Assembly: GCF_019968605.1 (NCBI RefSeq)
Contig: NZ_CP082966.1
Coordinates: 2,965,501-3,029,500 of the forward strand
Origin: Polaribacter litorisediminis
GTDB lineage: Bacteria > Bacteroidota > Bacteroidia > Flavobacteriales > Flavobacteriaceae
Length of the DNA stretch: 64,000 nt
Direction: 5' to 3'
The notes beneath the pieces are model-generated. The model made no database searches and was not told the origin of the DNA. It saw only the letters and a program-made list of their open reading frames with translations. How positions within the stretch are numbered: position 1 is the first letter of the stretch; the number at the start of each line of letters is the position of its first letter. The position numbers and the translations under genes were made by a program. Positions 41,393 through 50,586 of this stretch are shown here, in pieces.

Positions 41393-42523
41393 TTATTTTA
41401 TGAGTAGTGCAAATAATTCGTTCCATCCTTTAACAAAAGGTTGCTCGTACTGAACCGCTTTGGTTTCATGGAACAACAATTTATTTTTTGCAGCATTTAT
41501 AAATAATTTTGATAATTGAACAGCATCATCCGGATTAAAAAAACATACAAAATCATAATGACCCACTGTTTCCTTTGCATACGGCAAATTAGAAACAAAC
41601 ATAGGCTTGTTAAACTGTTTAAATTCACTTAAAGGTAACCCCCAACTTTCTAATTTAGAAGGAAAGATTAAACCATCGCATTTAGAATAATATTCATACA
41701 CCTCTTCTCTTTTTATCAACCCAATAAATTTAAGGGTTTTTATATGTTGATATTTTTCAACGATTGTTTTAGCATACTTATTTTCTGAACCGTCAATCGT
41801 TATCATAACATTTATGTCTATATTTTTTAATTTTGACATTAATTCCATGGCTTTACAAATCACTTCAATATTTTTAAAAGTTCTGGGGAATGTGGGAAAA
41901 AAGAATACTTTTCGGGTCGGCTCTTTTTTTGCGATTTCTATGTTGCTTTTCTCTAAAAATCTTTGCGTTATTTTTGTGATTTCTGGTGGTGCTGTTATAA
42001 TTTGATTTTCTTTTAGGCCAAACATTTCTTTAAATTGATGTTTAATCCATAACTGTTGCACGATGACAAATTTATTTCTTTTAATATTTATTTGATACAA
42101 GTATTTATAAAACAATCTAAAAAAAAATTGAACAGGTTGCAGATAAATATCACTTAAATTTACTGTATTAAAAGGAGTTACATTATGACAATATACTGCT
42201 TGTGGTATTGTACCAACATTCGGTGTCATATCATGCAAAGACAACCAAAAAAAAACTTGATGCTCTTTTGCTAATTTGTTGAAATAAATATACTCATAAT
42301 ACAGACGATAAAAATAAGACTTTCTTGATTTTGGGAATTCAATAAACCTTATATTCATATACTCCCTTGTATCAAACAAACTATTTTTATGCACTAAAGC
42401 GATAAAGTTGTAGTTCTTTACATAATTGCTTGTATTTAAAAAAGTTAAACAATCTTTGATAATGGATAAGGTACCTCCTTCAAAAAGATTAATACCAGAG
42501 ATTACAATATTTTTTTTTACCAT
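41393..42523 (-). CDS. Family 4-type glycosyltransferase
   Basis: A 376-residue GT-B enzyme. The N-terminal half begins KNIVISGINLFEGGTLSIIK; the C-terminal nucleotide-sugar domain has VFFFPTFPRTFKNIEVICKA, LKFIGLIKREEVYEYYSKCD and the family 4 EX7E-like GLIFPSKLESWGLPLSEFKQF. It transfers a sugar onto the lipid-linked intermediate at the cytoplasmic face. It is the fourth glycosyltransferase-like gene counted from the middle of the cluster; donor and acceptor are unknown. Confidence 0.88.
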   Translation of the reverse strand: MVKKNIVISGINLFEGGTLSIIKDCLTFLNTSNYVKNYNFIALVHKNSLFDTREYMNIRFIEFPKSRKSYFYRLYYEYIYFNKLAKEHQVFFWLSLHDMTPNVGTIPQAVYCHNVTPFNTVNLSDIYLQPVQFFFRLFYKYLYQINIKRNKFVIVQQLWIKHQFKEMFGLKENQIITAPPEITKITQRFLEKSNIEIAKKEPTRKVFFFPTFPRTFKNIEVICKAMELMSKLKNIDINVMITIDGSENKYAKTIVEKYQHIKTLKFIGLIKREEVYEYYSKCDGLIFPSKLESWGLPLSEFKQFNKPMFVSNLPYAKETVGHYDFVCFFNPDDAVQLSKLFINAAKNKLLFHETKAVQYEQPFVKGWNELFALLIK

Positions 42524-42541
42524 TTTTTCTAGATAAAATTA

Positions 42542-43651
42542 TTATTCGAGTCGATATCTAAACACATCTGAGTTGATAAAAAGACCTTTATACGGGAGAA
42601 ATAAATCTGAATATCCGGCTATGGATTGCAATAACAAAAAATAGGAAACTATAAATAATAAAATTAAGAAATGAACCGTGTAATGTTTATCTTTTAAAAG
42701 AATAAACTGGCTTGCCAACAGTAAACACTCCATGACACTAAAGTATAAACTCCCTCTATTCACTAAAATTATTAAAGAACTTGAAAATAAAGCATAAATA
42801 ACCAAACCAACAAAGTATCCGTTAAAGATTATTTTATAATAAGGCAATTTAAGTGTTAAAAAGGTATAATTATACAGGAACAAACCAAAAAATAACAACC
42901 TTTTTAATAAACCTAATAGACTTAGTGATCGGGCTTCCTCCTCATACGTACTGCCATAAAACATTACTTTATAGGCACCAACATCTCCAAGAATATTACC
43001 GGCAAAAGAAAAAGCTAAAATAGGCAAATTTGTTTTTCCAATAATAAAAGAAATAATTAAAATGGTAAATAGCCAGGATCTCTTTATGTTTATATTTAAA
43101 AAATAGTAGACAATAAAAAGAATTGCCGATCTATGAAAGAGAAACGCGAGGCCAATAAAAAGAAAAAATTTAAGGGTACTTTTATTGAACAGATACCGCA
43201 ACGAAAATAAACAAATTCCTAGTGCAATTAATTGCCTATTAGAACCCATAACGCCCATAGTAGTCGCATAAAAAACGAATAAGGATATAAAAAAGTAGGG
43301 TGTTAATTTTTTAAACGCAGAAAAAATTAAAAAATAATAAATAAATGCATGGGCAAAAAGGAATACACTATAATTATTCCAGAAAAGTTTTATAATGAAA
43401 ACAAACAAATTATACCCACGTTCAAAACCTGATGAAGAATAATAAATATCTGAAATGGAATTGACTAGGTTAAAATGTTCTAAATAAGGCTCCCAATCGG
43501 TGCCTGTTTGCCAGCGTAAACCCACTTGAAAAACAAAAAGACAAAACACAAAAACGGCCATCACTTTTTGCTGAATATCCAACAAATTTGTTCTTAATTC
43601 AAAAAATGAAAAAATCAATAAAACGACTAGCGTAAAAATGTATATGCTCAT
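42542..43651 (-). CDS. EpsG-family polysaccharide polymerase (Wzy type)
   Basis: A 369-residue integral membrane protein with about ten hydrophobic segments, matching the EpsG/Wzy group. Near the N-terminus the typical loop WQTGTDWEPYLEHFNLVNSI occurs, with YSSSGFERGYNLFVFIIK after it. EpsG proteins join lipid-linked repeat units into the polymer on the periplasmic side. Its start abuts the stop of the upstream glycosyltransferase gene (one base apart). It is the only polymerase candidate in the window, supporting a Wzx/Wzy-dependent route. Confidence 0.88.
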   Translation of the reverse strand: MSIYIFTLVVLLIFSFFELRTNLLDIQQKVMAVFVFCLFVFQVGLRWQTGTDWEPYLEHFNLVNSISDIYYSSSGFERGYNLFVFIIKLFWNNYSVFLFAHAFIYYFLIFSAFKKLTPYFFISLFVFYATTMGVMGSNRQLIALGICLFSLRYLFNKSTLKFFLFIGLAFLFHRSAILFIVYYFLNINIKRSWLFTILIISFIIGKTNLPILAFSFAGNILGDVGAYKVMFYGSTYEEEARSLSLLGLLKRLLFFGLFLYNYTFLTLKLPYYKIIFNGYFVGLVIYALFSSSLIILVNRGSLYFSVMECLLLASQFILLKDKHYTVHFLILLFIVSYFLLLQSIAGYSDLFLPYKGLFINSDVFRYRLE

Positions 43652-44734
43652 TTACATTCGGTTTTTATAGAAGGCATTCAACTGACTTAAAATATGGGCA
43701 TTTGAAAATGTGTTATCATAAAATGCTCTGTAAGGCCCATTCAATTTCAATTTTGCAAAATTTAATTTTTCAATAATACTGTCAACGGTATTCTCAAATA
43801 AAAATTCTTTAGAAATGATCACTTCAGGAATGGCACATCTATTGGACGCAATTACGGGTTTATTAAATAAATAACCTTCAATAATTGGCAAACCAAAACC
43901 TTCTGCATACGCTGCAGGTATTAATACAATGTCACATTTTGAATAATATTCCATCAAATCGGCATCACTTACATACCCTAACAATCGAATATTTTTTAAA
44001 CTCAATGATTCGATTTGATTCTTATAAAAATCATACAAAGGTCCTTTTCCTGCAATGAAAAACTCAAAATCAGTATGCTTTAGTTGTTGGGCTAATTCAA
44101 TCAGCAAGTCAATTCTAGCTCTTTCTTCCATGCTTCTAACCGTAAATATTTTAATGGCGCCGGGTTTAAATTCTGGTTTTAGTGAAAGGTTCTTTTTACT
44201 ATTACCCATCATTTTAGCGCTTTCAAGATGTGAAGTGTTCGGAATAATTACAAAGTTTTCGTTGCCAGAAAACAAACTCATTTTTTTTGAATATTTGGAG
44301 ATAAAATGAACATCATTCACTCTCATATATAAATAAAGCTCTAATACATAAAAAATATTTTTTAATGTATGTTTGATGGCTTTATGTTGATAATACAAAG
44401 CATCATGCACGGTAAATAAATGAGTTTGCAAGATACCAAACATACTCATTAAGGTATTATGTGAGTGTATAAAAATGGATTTTTCTCTTCTTTTAATTCT
44501 TATCATCAACCAATTGAACACAAAAAATTTTAAAAAATTACTTTTTATACCGATACATAAAAGTCCTTTATATTTATAAACACTCGTTGTATCATCCCAG
44601 TGGATATAATAATTTATGGCACTGACACTTGCTTTTGATTGAAAATCTATGACATTTTCTACCCCTCTTTTATGTTTTAACATATTGTTAAAACCTAAAT
44701 ACACCACTTTTGTATTTTTAAAGCTTTGGTTCAT
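43652..44734 (-). CDS. Family 4-type glycosyltransferase
   Basis: A 360-residue GT-B glycosyltransferase. The C-terminal domain carries IKIFTVRSMEERARIDLLIE, FFIAGKGPLYDFYKNQIESL, IRLLGYVSDADLMEYYSKCD and the EX7E motif AYAEGFGLPIIEGYLFNKPV followed by ASNRCAIPEVI. It is tightly packed with the polymerase gene downstream and three bases from the WbsX-like gene upstream, so it belongs to the same transcript. Sugar specificity is unknown. Confidence 0.9.
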   Translation of the reverse strand: MNQSFKNTKVVYLGFNNMLKHKRGVENVIDFQSKASVSAINYYIHWDDTTSVYKYKGLLCIGIKSNFLKFFVFNWLMIRIKRREKSIFIHSHNTLMSMFGILQTHLFTVHDALYYQHKAIKHTLKNIFYVLELYLYMRVNDVHFISKYSKKMSLFSGNENFVIIPNTSHLESAKMMGNSKKNLSLKPEFKPGAIKIFTVRSMEERARIDLLIELAQQLKHTDFEFFIAGKGPLYDFYKNQIESLSLKNIRLLGYVSDADLMEYYSKCDIVLIPAAYAEGFGLPIIEGYLFNKPVIASNRCAIPEVIISKEFLFENTVDSIIEKLNFAKLKLNGPYRAFYDNTFSNAHILSQLNAFYKNRM

Positions 44735-44737
44735 AAA

Positions 44738-45820
44738 TTATTTGACAATATGCTTTTTAAGTACCTCTAAATACTTTTTGCCCCATCGCAAGTCTGGCTC
44801 CATATAATTACCTTCTGCCCACTCATTCCATGATTTTAAAAATATGATTTTATTTTCTGATTTTTTAGCATCTACAATATCTACCACGCCTTTTACATGT
44901 TTTTCAAAATATGCGGGTGTTGAATTGGTTAATACCAAACCTTCCCGACCACTGCGAGCTGTATGATCCCATCCTGGTATGATGGTTGGAAATACTTTTT
45001 CTAGGCTATCTTCTTCGGGCGTAATAAAATATTTTGAAACGGTTTTATATGGATATGCTAAAGGCACATTTCTGAATACTCTGTTCAATCTATTGTATAC
45101 TTTTTGTCCAAAAGTACGATGATTTAAGGTGTAATTAAATAATCTTGTGCTATTCGCAGCATCAAACCCGTTTGCCAATATATCTTTAACCTTTATCTTA
45201 GCATCAATCGCATGTCCCACAAAATAAATTCTTTCTAAGCCATTTTCTAGCGCTAGTTTTTGCCAGGTTTCCATAAAAACTTTCACTTCTGGCTCTAAAG
45301 GTTTGTAAATCATAAACAACGGTCTATTATTTATGGTGATGTATCTTTTATCCTTAAATGCCGGAAGCACTTCATAAAAATGAGCTGTATAATCTGCTAT
45401 ACCAGGATATTTTTGTTCTATTAAAATATTACGATTGGTCATGCCATGCGCAAAACCTTTCCAGGTTTCATTTGCCCAAGCTAAACTAAACGGAAAATCA
45501 GGCTCTCCAGAAGCTAACACTTCATTAAAAGGGCGTTCAATTAAACGTTTACCATTTCCAAACCAGTAATGCCAATAAATAAAACCTTCCACACCATAAG
45601 CGCGCGCCATATCTGCTTGTGCTTTTCGTGTTTCAGGAACTCTTAAATCGTAATAGCCTAAATCCGCAGGAACTCGGGGCTGATAATGCCCTTTAAATAG
45701 CGCTTTTGCTTTACCAACATTGGTCCATTCTGTAAATCCTTTTCCCCACCAAGCATCATTCTCTGGTATTGGGTGGTATTGGGGTAAATAAAATGCAATG
45801 ACACGTGCTTTTGTTTTCAT
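44738..45820 (-). CDS. WbsX-like protein (GH99-related)
   Basis: A 360-residue protein of the Glyco_tran_WbsX family, related in fold to family 99 glycoside hydrolases. It begins ARVIAFYLPQYHPIPENDAW, WGKGFTEWTNVGKAKALFKG, HYQPRVPADLGYYDLR, then EGFIYWHYWFGNGKRLIERP and near the end IIFLKSWNEWAEGNYMEPD. It is cytoplasmic with no signal peptide. Members occur in O-antigen and capsule loci and are variously annotated as transferases or hydrolases; the real reaction is unsettled. It sits between the flippase and a glycosyltransferase gene. Confidence 0.88.
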   Translation of the reverse strand: MKTKARVIAFYLPQYHPIPENDAWWGKGFTEWTNVGKAKALFKGHYQPRVPADLGYYDLRVPETRKAQADMARAYGVEGFIYWHYWFGNGKRLIERPFNEVLASGEPDFPFSLAWANETWKGFAHGMTNRNILIEQKYPGIADYTAHFYEVLPAFKDKRYITINNRPLFMIYKPLEPEVKVFMETWQKLALENGLERIYFVGHAIDAKIKVKDILANGFDAANSTRLFNYTLNHRTFGQKVYNRLNRVFRNVPLAYPYKTVSKYFITPEEDSLEKVFPTIIPGWDHTARSGREGLVLTNSTPAYFEKHVKGVVDIVDAKKSENKIIFLKSWNEWAEGNYMEPDLRWGKKYLEVLKKHIVK

Positions 45821-45830
45821 GCGACTCTTT

Positions 45831-47252
45831 TTATTTTTTGATAAAACCTTTTATCATTTTAATTGGATTGATGGAAAGGATTATAGATAACCCAAAAATA
45901 ACAACTAATAAAGCCATAGATTTTAAGGCTATGGAAAACAGTATATCATCAATTTTAAGGATATAAACCAAAATATAAATGGATACTGCTACCAGCAATA
46001 AACTACCAATGGGTCGATAATGGCTTATGTTAAGTTTTGCATACCAAATGGATATAGATAACATTACAGTCATTGCAAAACTTGAAACAATAGCAGCCGT
46101 GAACAAGCCATATTTTGGTAAAAAAATCATATTTAAAGTTACACTTATCGTTGCACCAATCATACTTATGAGCGAGTTTATTTTTGTCTTTTCTTTCGCC
46201 GTAATTATGGTTCCGTATAACATGCTCAACGATGCGCTATAAACGCCAATGATAATAAGAGGTACATACCAATAGGCTTCATGAAATTTAATATCTGTCA
46301 TTAATATAAAAAATTCTTTAGAAAAGACGCTTAAACAAAGCACACCAATTAATAAAACATAAACAAAACTATTCCGTATGTTTTCAAAAATAGCTAAGAA
46401 TTGCTTACTTCCCCAATTTTTAAAAATATAGGGTTCAAAAGCTTTGTATGCGCCATAAGAAAATATATTGAGTATGAATGCAATTGTGGCTGCAATACTA
46501 TATATTCCTAAGTCGCTAAGGCTTAAATATCTGTCAATTAATATTCGATCTGAAATTGTTGTAAGGTAATATGCGATGGATCCTGGAACGAGGGGCAGTG
46601 AAAATGCCAAAACCTTTTTTATTTGTGTTAAATTTAAATTCCAAATAATATGATTACGCACCATCATTAAGAAAATAAATGCAAAAATAAAATTAACAAT
46701 TAAATTCGCATATAAAACTCCCAAGGCGGTGTAGTTAAAATATATAACTAGCACTAAGGTTAAAATAAAGGTGATGACACCTCTTAAAATATTTAATATT
46801 GTTAACGGTAAAGGTTTTTCTATGACTCTAAAAAGTGCAGAGGGAAGGATAGAAAATAAATTAAAAAAATTGATAAAAATGGCCACAACTATATAAGGGT
46901 AAAAATCAATATTACTACCTAAGGCGTGCAAAAGAGGTTCGCCAAAAAACAGTAAAAGAGCTACCAGTATCGCATTTAATAAAATAACAAAAGAAGATAA
47001 ATTTCCTAATAATTTTTTTTGTTCTTCAGAAGATTTACATCGATAATAAAAAACCAAAAAATAGGTATTGATGCTCAAAAATCCTAGCGCCAATAAAAAG
47101 GTATTTAAAGTGTTTACGTAGTTTACAATACCGTAATCAGCCGGCGTTAAATATTGGGTAAGAATTGGTAGGGCTATAAAACCAATAAGTCTAGGAATAA
47201 TATCTCCTAAAGCGTAAATAGTGGTGTTTTTAATTAACTTATTTTTACTCAT
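45831..47252 (-). CDS. wzx: Wzx-type polysaccharide flippase
   Basis: A 473-residue MOP-superfamily membrane protein with about 12-14 hydrophobic segments. It begins SKNKLIKNTTIYALGDIIPR, LIGFIALPILTQYLTPADYG, the usual Wzx start, and has FSLPLVPGSIAYYLTTISDR with ILIDRYLSLSDLGIYSIA in the middle. It moves lipid-linked repeat units across the inner membrane. With the EpsG polymerase and the Wza/Wzc pair it completes a Wzx/Wzy export set. It lies five bases after the glycosyltransferase-like gene upstream. Confidence 0.92.
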   Translation of the reverse strand: MSKNKLIKNTTIYALGDIIPRLIGFIALPILTQYLTPADYGIVNYVNTLNTFLLALGFLSINTYFLVFYYRCKSSEEQKKLLGNLSSFVILLNAILVALLLFFGEPLLHALGSNIDFYPYIVVAIFINFFNLFSILPSALFRVIEKPLPLTILNILRGVITFILTLVLVIYFNYTALGVLYANLIVNFIFAFIFLMMVRNHIIWNLNLTQIKKVLAFSLPLVPGSIAYYLTTISDRILIDRYLSLSDLGIYSIAATIAFILNIFSYGAYKAFEPYIFKNWGSKQFLAIFENIRNSFVYVLLIGVLCLSVFSKEFFILMTDIKFHEAYWYVPLIIIGVYSASLSMLYGTIITAKEKTKINSLISMIGATISVTLNMIFLPKYGLFTAAIVSSFAMTVMLSISIWYAKLNISHYRPIGSLLLVAVSIYILVYILKIDDILFSIALKSMALLVVIFGLSIILSINPIKMIKGFIKK

Positions 47253-47257
47253 GCTGC

Positions 47258-48550
47258 TTAGTTAATTAACTCTTTTAGCACGGATAAATCAAAATCTTGA
47301 ATATAATCATGTACCAAGCTATAGTCAGTCTGTGCATTCGCTTTGATCATTTTCTCTAATTCAATTTCATCCTCGGCAATCATTAATTTCTCTTCAGAAC
47401 CATCAAAAGGCGGTACCGATTTATATCCTAAAAGATTGATATCTCCGATCTGTTTTGGATCAAATAAAATATAATTTACGCCCTGAATTAATGCTTCTAA
47501 AAGTAAGGTGGAATTCACACCAATCACTAAAGAAGACCTATCCAGCGAAGCTTCTAATGCTTGCGTATCCTTCACGTAAAAATCTTGGTCTAAAAAAGCA
47601 TGTACCCAATCTTTATTCATTGTAGGGTGTGTTCTATACCGCACTTTCTTTATCCCAAACTTTTGTAAAACCGTTTGTACCATATAAAGATATAAAGCGG
47701 TTGTACTTGGGTCTGTAATGACCGTGTTGTCATATTCATGTTGCACCCAAGTTGCCGATGTTGGCGGAATGACCAAAACGTCTGACAAATTAGACCTTAC
47801 TGTTTTCTTTCTATCTAAATTTTTATATTTAGGATTTCCTACGGCTTTAACCTTTGAAGCGTCAAAACCAGCATCGATATAATTTTGTTTAATTTTTTCA
47901 CTCCATACCATCAAATAATCAGATCTATTATCTACTTCTAAACTATAAATACCCGGCATTCCATGCGAAAAAATAAAGGAAGGGCGATTCATTTTTTTAA
48001 AAATATCAATACTATATTTACTATAAAAGTATTGGTCTGTATACAATAGTAAAGCCCTAAAATTTTGTTCTTGATATTGCGTAACTAGATACTCTTGAAA
48101 GACCTCTAATTCAGCATGAAATTTATCATCTAAAAATTTGTGAAATTTATCATTTCTGATGGTCTCTTGCATATTTAAATGCCATTTTAACGTTTTATAA
48201 TCTCCGAAAATATTTTTCTTCCGTAAGGGGTGCCATATTGGAGAATACAAATCGAAGCCTAGCTGTGAAAAAAGCGCAATATCTTTTTGTGGTATTTTTA
48301 AGGTAGATAGTACGCTACTATTTAACGAACTATTTTTATTGGGTTTTACGAATAAGGCATTCGCATATTGAAAAATTTGTTTTAATTTTTCTTCCGTGCT
48401 AATCTTCTTGTTTCTAAAATATCCTTCAGACATATACGATTCTGAAATATAAATTTGAAAATCTAATTCCACTTTAAAAAAATCAATATATTTTTTTGAC
48501 AATTTAGAATCTGCATTGTCTCTTAAATATTTTATTAAATAATTGTTCAT
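47258..48550 (-). CDS. Probable GT-B glycosyltransferase, capsule type
   Basis: A 430-residue protein that I cannot assign to a named family with certainty. No signal peptide or membrane segment. The C-terminal half looks like the nucleotide-binding domain of CDP-glycerol/polysialyl-type transferases: FSHGMPGIYSLEVDNRSDYL, VWSEKIKQNYIDAGFDASKV, KAVGNPKYKNLD, VLVIPPTSATW, VRYRTHPTMNKDW and SSLVIGVNSTLLLEALIQGV. Because the cluster makes a CMP-nonulosonic acid, this could be the transferase for it; that is inference from context. It lies six bases from the flippase gene. Confidence 0.65.
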   Translation of the reverse strand: MNNYLIKYLRDNADSKLSKKYIDFFKVELDFQIYISESYMSEGYFRNKKISTEEKLKQIFQYANALFVKPNKNSSLNSSVLSTLKIPQKDIALFSQLGFDLYSPIWHPLRKKNIFGDYKTLKWHLNMQETIRNDKFHKFLDDKFHAELEVFQEYLVTQYQEQNFRALLLYTDQYFYSKYSIDIFKKMNRPSFIFSHGMPGIYSLEVDNRSDYLMVWSEKIKQNYIDAGFDASKVKAVGNPKYKNLDRKKTVRSNLSDVLVIPPTSATWVQHEYDNTVITDPSTTALYLYMVQTVLQKFGIKKVRYRTHPTMNKDWVHAFLDQDFYVKDTQALEASLDRSSLVIGVNSTLLLEALIQGVNYILFDPKQIGDINLLGYKSVPPFDGSEEKLMIAEDEIELEKMIKANAQTDYSLVHDYIQDFDLSVLKELIN

Positions 48551-48620
48551 TGAAAAGTAAAACTAATTTTAATATAATTTTTGCCTTAGTGATGTTAAAA
48601 TTTTTAATCGATACTTTAAG

Positions 48621-49280
48621 CTATTTTAAACTTACTTTTAAAAAAAACTGTAAGCTCAAAAATTCTTCAAAAATGCCAAATGTTAACATATTCAATGTAG
48701 TTCTTTTACATTTTATACTCTTTAAGTTTGATTCTATCTTATCTATCTTTAACTCTGGAAAAGATTCAAATAATTTTTTCATGTCTTTTTTACAAAAAAA
48801 TCTCAAATGAGTCTTATCAAATATCCCATAATCTTCATACTCAAAACTACCTTTTACCACTACTTTATATAAGGCATTTGCGTAACGAAAATTTGGAAGG
48901 CTTACGTATATAGAACCATCCTTTTTTAAATAAGGCAACAAGGTGGCAATTGTATTTTCTGCATCTAATAAATGCTCAAGTACATCTGCTAAAATAATAG
49001 CATCAAAGTATTTTTTTTTGAATGGTAGCTCTTTTTGTTGTTCAACATTGTCTATTGTAAATGAATCGAAATACTCCTTATTTTCGCAAACATCGACTAA
49101 ATCATAGGCATGTATTTCTTTGGCAACACCTGTTTGTTTTAGTTCGGTTAAGGTTGCTCCTGTTCCTGTGCCAACTTCTAACACAATCAAATCTTTATGT
49201 GTACCTATAAATGAAATTACATCTTTCCGAATATTAGAAAAGTAAAGTTCATTTTTCTTTATTTCATATTGTTCTATCAT
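48621..49280 (-). CDS. Class I SAM-dependent methyltransferase
   Basis: A 219-residue cytoplasmic methyltransferase: motif I LIVLEVGTGTGATLTELKQT, motif II AYDLVD, FDAIILADVLEHLLDAENTI (motif IV/post), and YVSLPNFRYANALYKVVVKG. Such UbiG-like enzymes in glycan loci methylate sugars. It precedes the GT-B gene by 70 bases, with a sialidase-like gene upstream. The substrate is not known. Confidence 0.88.
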   Translation of the reverse strand: MIEQYEIKKNELYFSNIRKDVISFIGTHKDLIVLEVGTGTGATLTELKQTGVAKEIHAYDLVDVCENKEYFDSFTIDNVEQQKELPFKKKYFDAIILADVLEHLLDAENTIATLLPYLKKDGSIYVSLPNFRYANALYKVVVKGSFEYEDYGIFDKTHLRFFCKKDMKKLFESFPELKIDKIESNLKSIKCKRTTLNMLTFGIFEEFLSLQFFLKVSLK

Positions 49281-49388
49281 CCTTTTAAATTTGATTTATA
49301 CTTATTTATTTTTATCAATAATACTCCCTTTTCTACCAAAATAACTTTATTCAAATATTATAATGCTTTTTTTATGCATTCCATATTG

Positions 49389-50462
49389 CTACAATACCTT
49401 TTCCAAATTGATGGCTGCTACATATACAGATGACCCTCGGGTATTTTCAAAAGAAGTATAGTAGCTAAGCCATAATATATTATCTTTTATTACCATTCCG
49501 GGGTATGAGCCATCACCAAAGCTAGGAATATCAATAACTTGCTTGTAGGTATTTGTTTCTAAATCATAGACGCCTAAATAAACCCAACTAAAAAAAGCTC
49601 CAGAAAAAAGCAACTTATGATCCTCAAGTATTAAAAAATTGGGACCTCTAAAATTCTCAAAATCAATTTCTCCAAACCAATCCCAATCTTCAGTAGGATT
49701 CCGAGTTCTTCCCAACAAGGTAGACCCCTTATTTCTTCTTACCATAGCAAAGAACTCCCCACTAGTACTGACTCTAATTGTGGTCTCTGATGGATCTTTA
49801 GGAATGGGGTTAAACACATTTTGTTTTGAAAAAAAAAGACCGTCATTACTCTTATAAAGGTCAAAAATATCATTCCCATTATAACCCACGGAATACGCCT
49901 TATTTTCATGCCAAGTAATACGCCAAGGCCACGCCTCATTCCCTAAAATACTATTGGCTACTGGGGCAAGATTATCTAACAAAACAGGTTTTGGTTCTTG
50001 CCAACCCGTTGTTTTTGAATACTTTAAATTATACCCTGTAAATGATTTTATTTGTTGATTTTCATATGTTGAACCATGAATATATAATGATAATTCATCG
50101 CTGTTTATTGCAAATTTTGGATCTCTTAAATCAATACCCGTTTGAACAATTTCCTGAATAAAATTCCATTCTAAACCATCTGCGCTGCTGTATAAATGCA
50201 CAACACCATCTTCTCCATAAGCATGCTTGTCTGCCTCTCTAAAGACCAGGAAAAATTGATTATCAAAAAAAGTAATGTCCGTAAAGGCCTTATGTCTTCC
50301 TTCTTCATAGGCTACTCTGGTTATTTTTATGGTATCTGCAGCAGGTTCAATTATTTCTTGATCATGGGCGTTACAAGACAAAACAACGCAAACAATAAAA
50401 CCAACAATTAGGCATTTTATTTGCTTGATACTAATAGGGTATCTGCGTATTATTTCTTTCAT
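49389..50462 (-). CDS. Sialidase-like beta-propeller lipoprotein
   Basis: A 357-residue exported lipoprotein (lipobox LSC, Cys30, in VGFIVCVVLSCNAHDQE). The body is a repeated four-stranded propeller pattern with Asp-box-like turns YSSADGLEWNF, YKSNDGLFFSKQN and a region FFDNQFFLVFREADKHAYGE that recalls the FRxAD/RIP arginine of sialidase-fold proteins. It is probably a glycan-active or glycan-binding propeller at the surface; the arginine triad of true sialidases was not confirmed. It stands in the middle of a nonulosonic acid locus with more than 100 bases on both sides, so it may have its own transcription. Confidence 0.65.
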   Translation of the reverse strand: MKEIIRRYPISIKQIKCLIVGFIVCVVLSCNAHDQEIIEPAADTIKITRVAYEEGRHKAFTDITFFDNQFFLVFREADKHAYGEDGVVHLYSSADGLEWNFIQEIVQTGIDLRDPKFAINSDELSLYIHGSTYENQQIKSFTGYNLKYSKTTGWQEPKPVLLDNLAPVANSILGNEAWPWRITWHENKAYSVGYNGNDIFDLYKSNDGLFFSKQNVFNPIPKDPSETTIRVSTSGEFFAMVRRNKGSTLLGRTRNPTEDWDWFGEIDFENFRGPNFLILEDHKLLFSGAFFSWVYLGVYDLETNTYKQVIDIPSFGDGSYPGMVIKDNILWLSYYTSFENTRGSSVYVAAINLEKVL

Positions 50463-50586
50463 AGTGTGTACTTTAATGTCATGACCGAAAACTTATTTAC
50501 ATGTTTTTTATTCATTTAAAAACTTGAATAATATCTATAATTTATCATTTAAAATTACGGGTATAAGCTTTCTTAAAACCTTTAAA

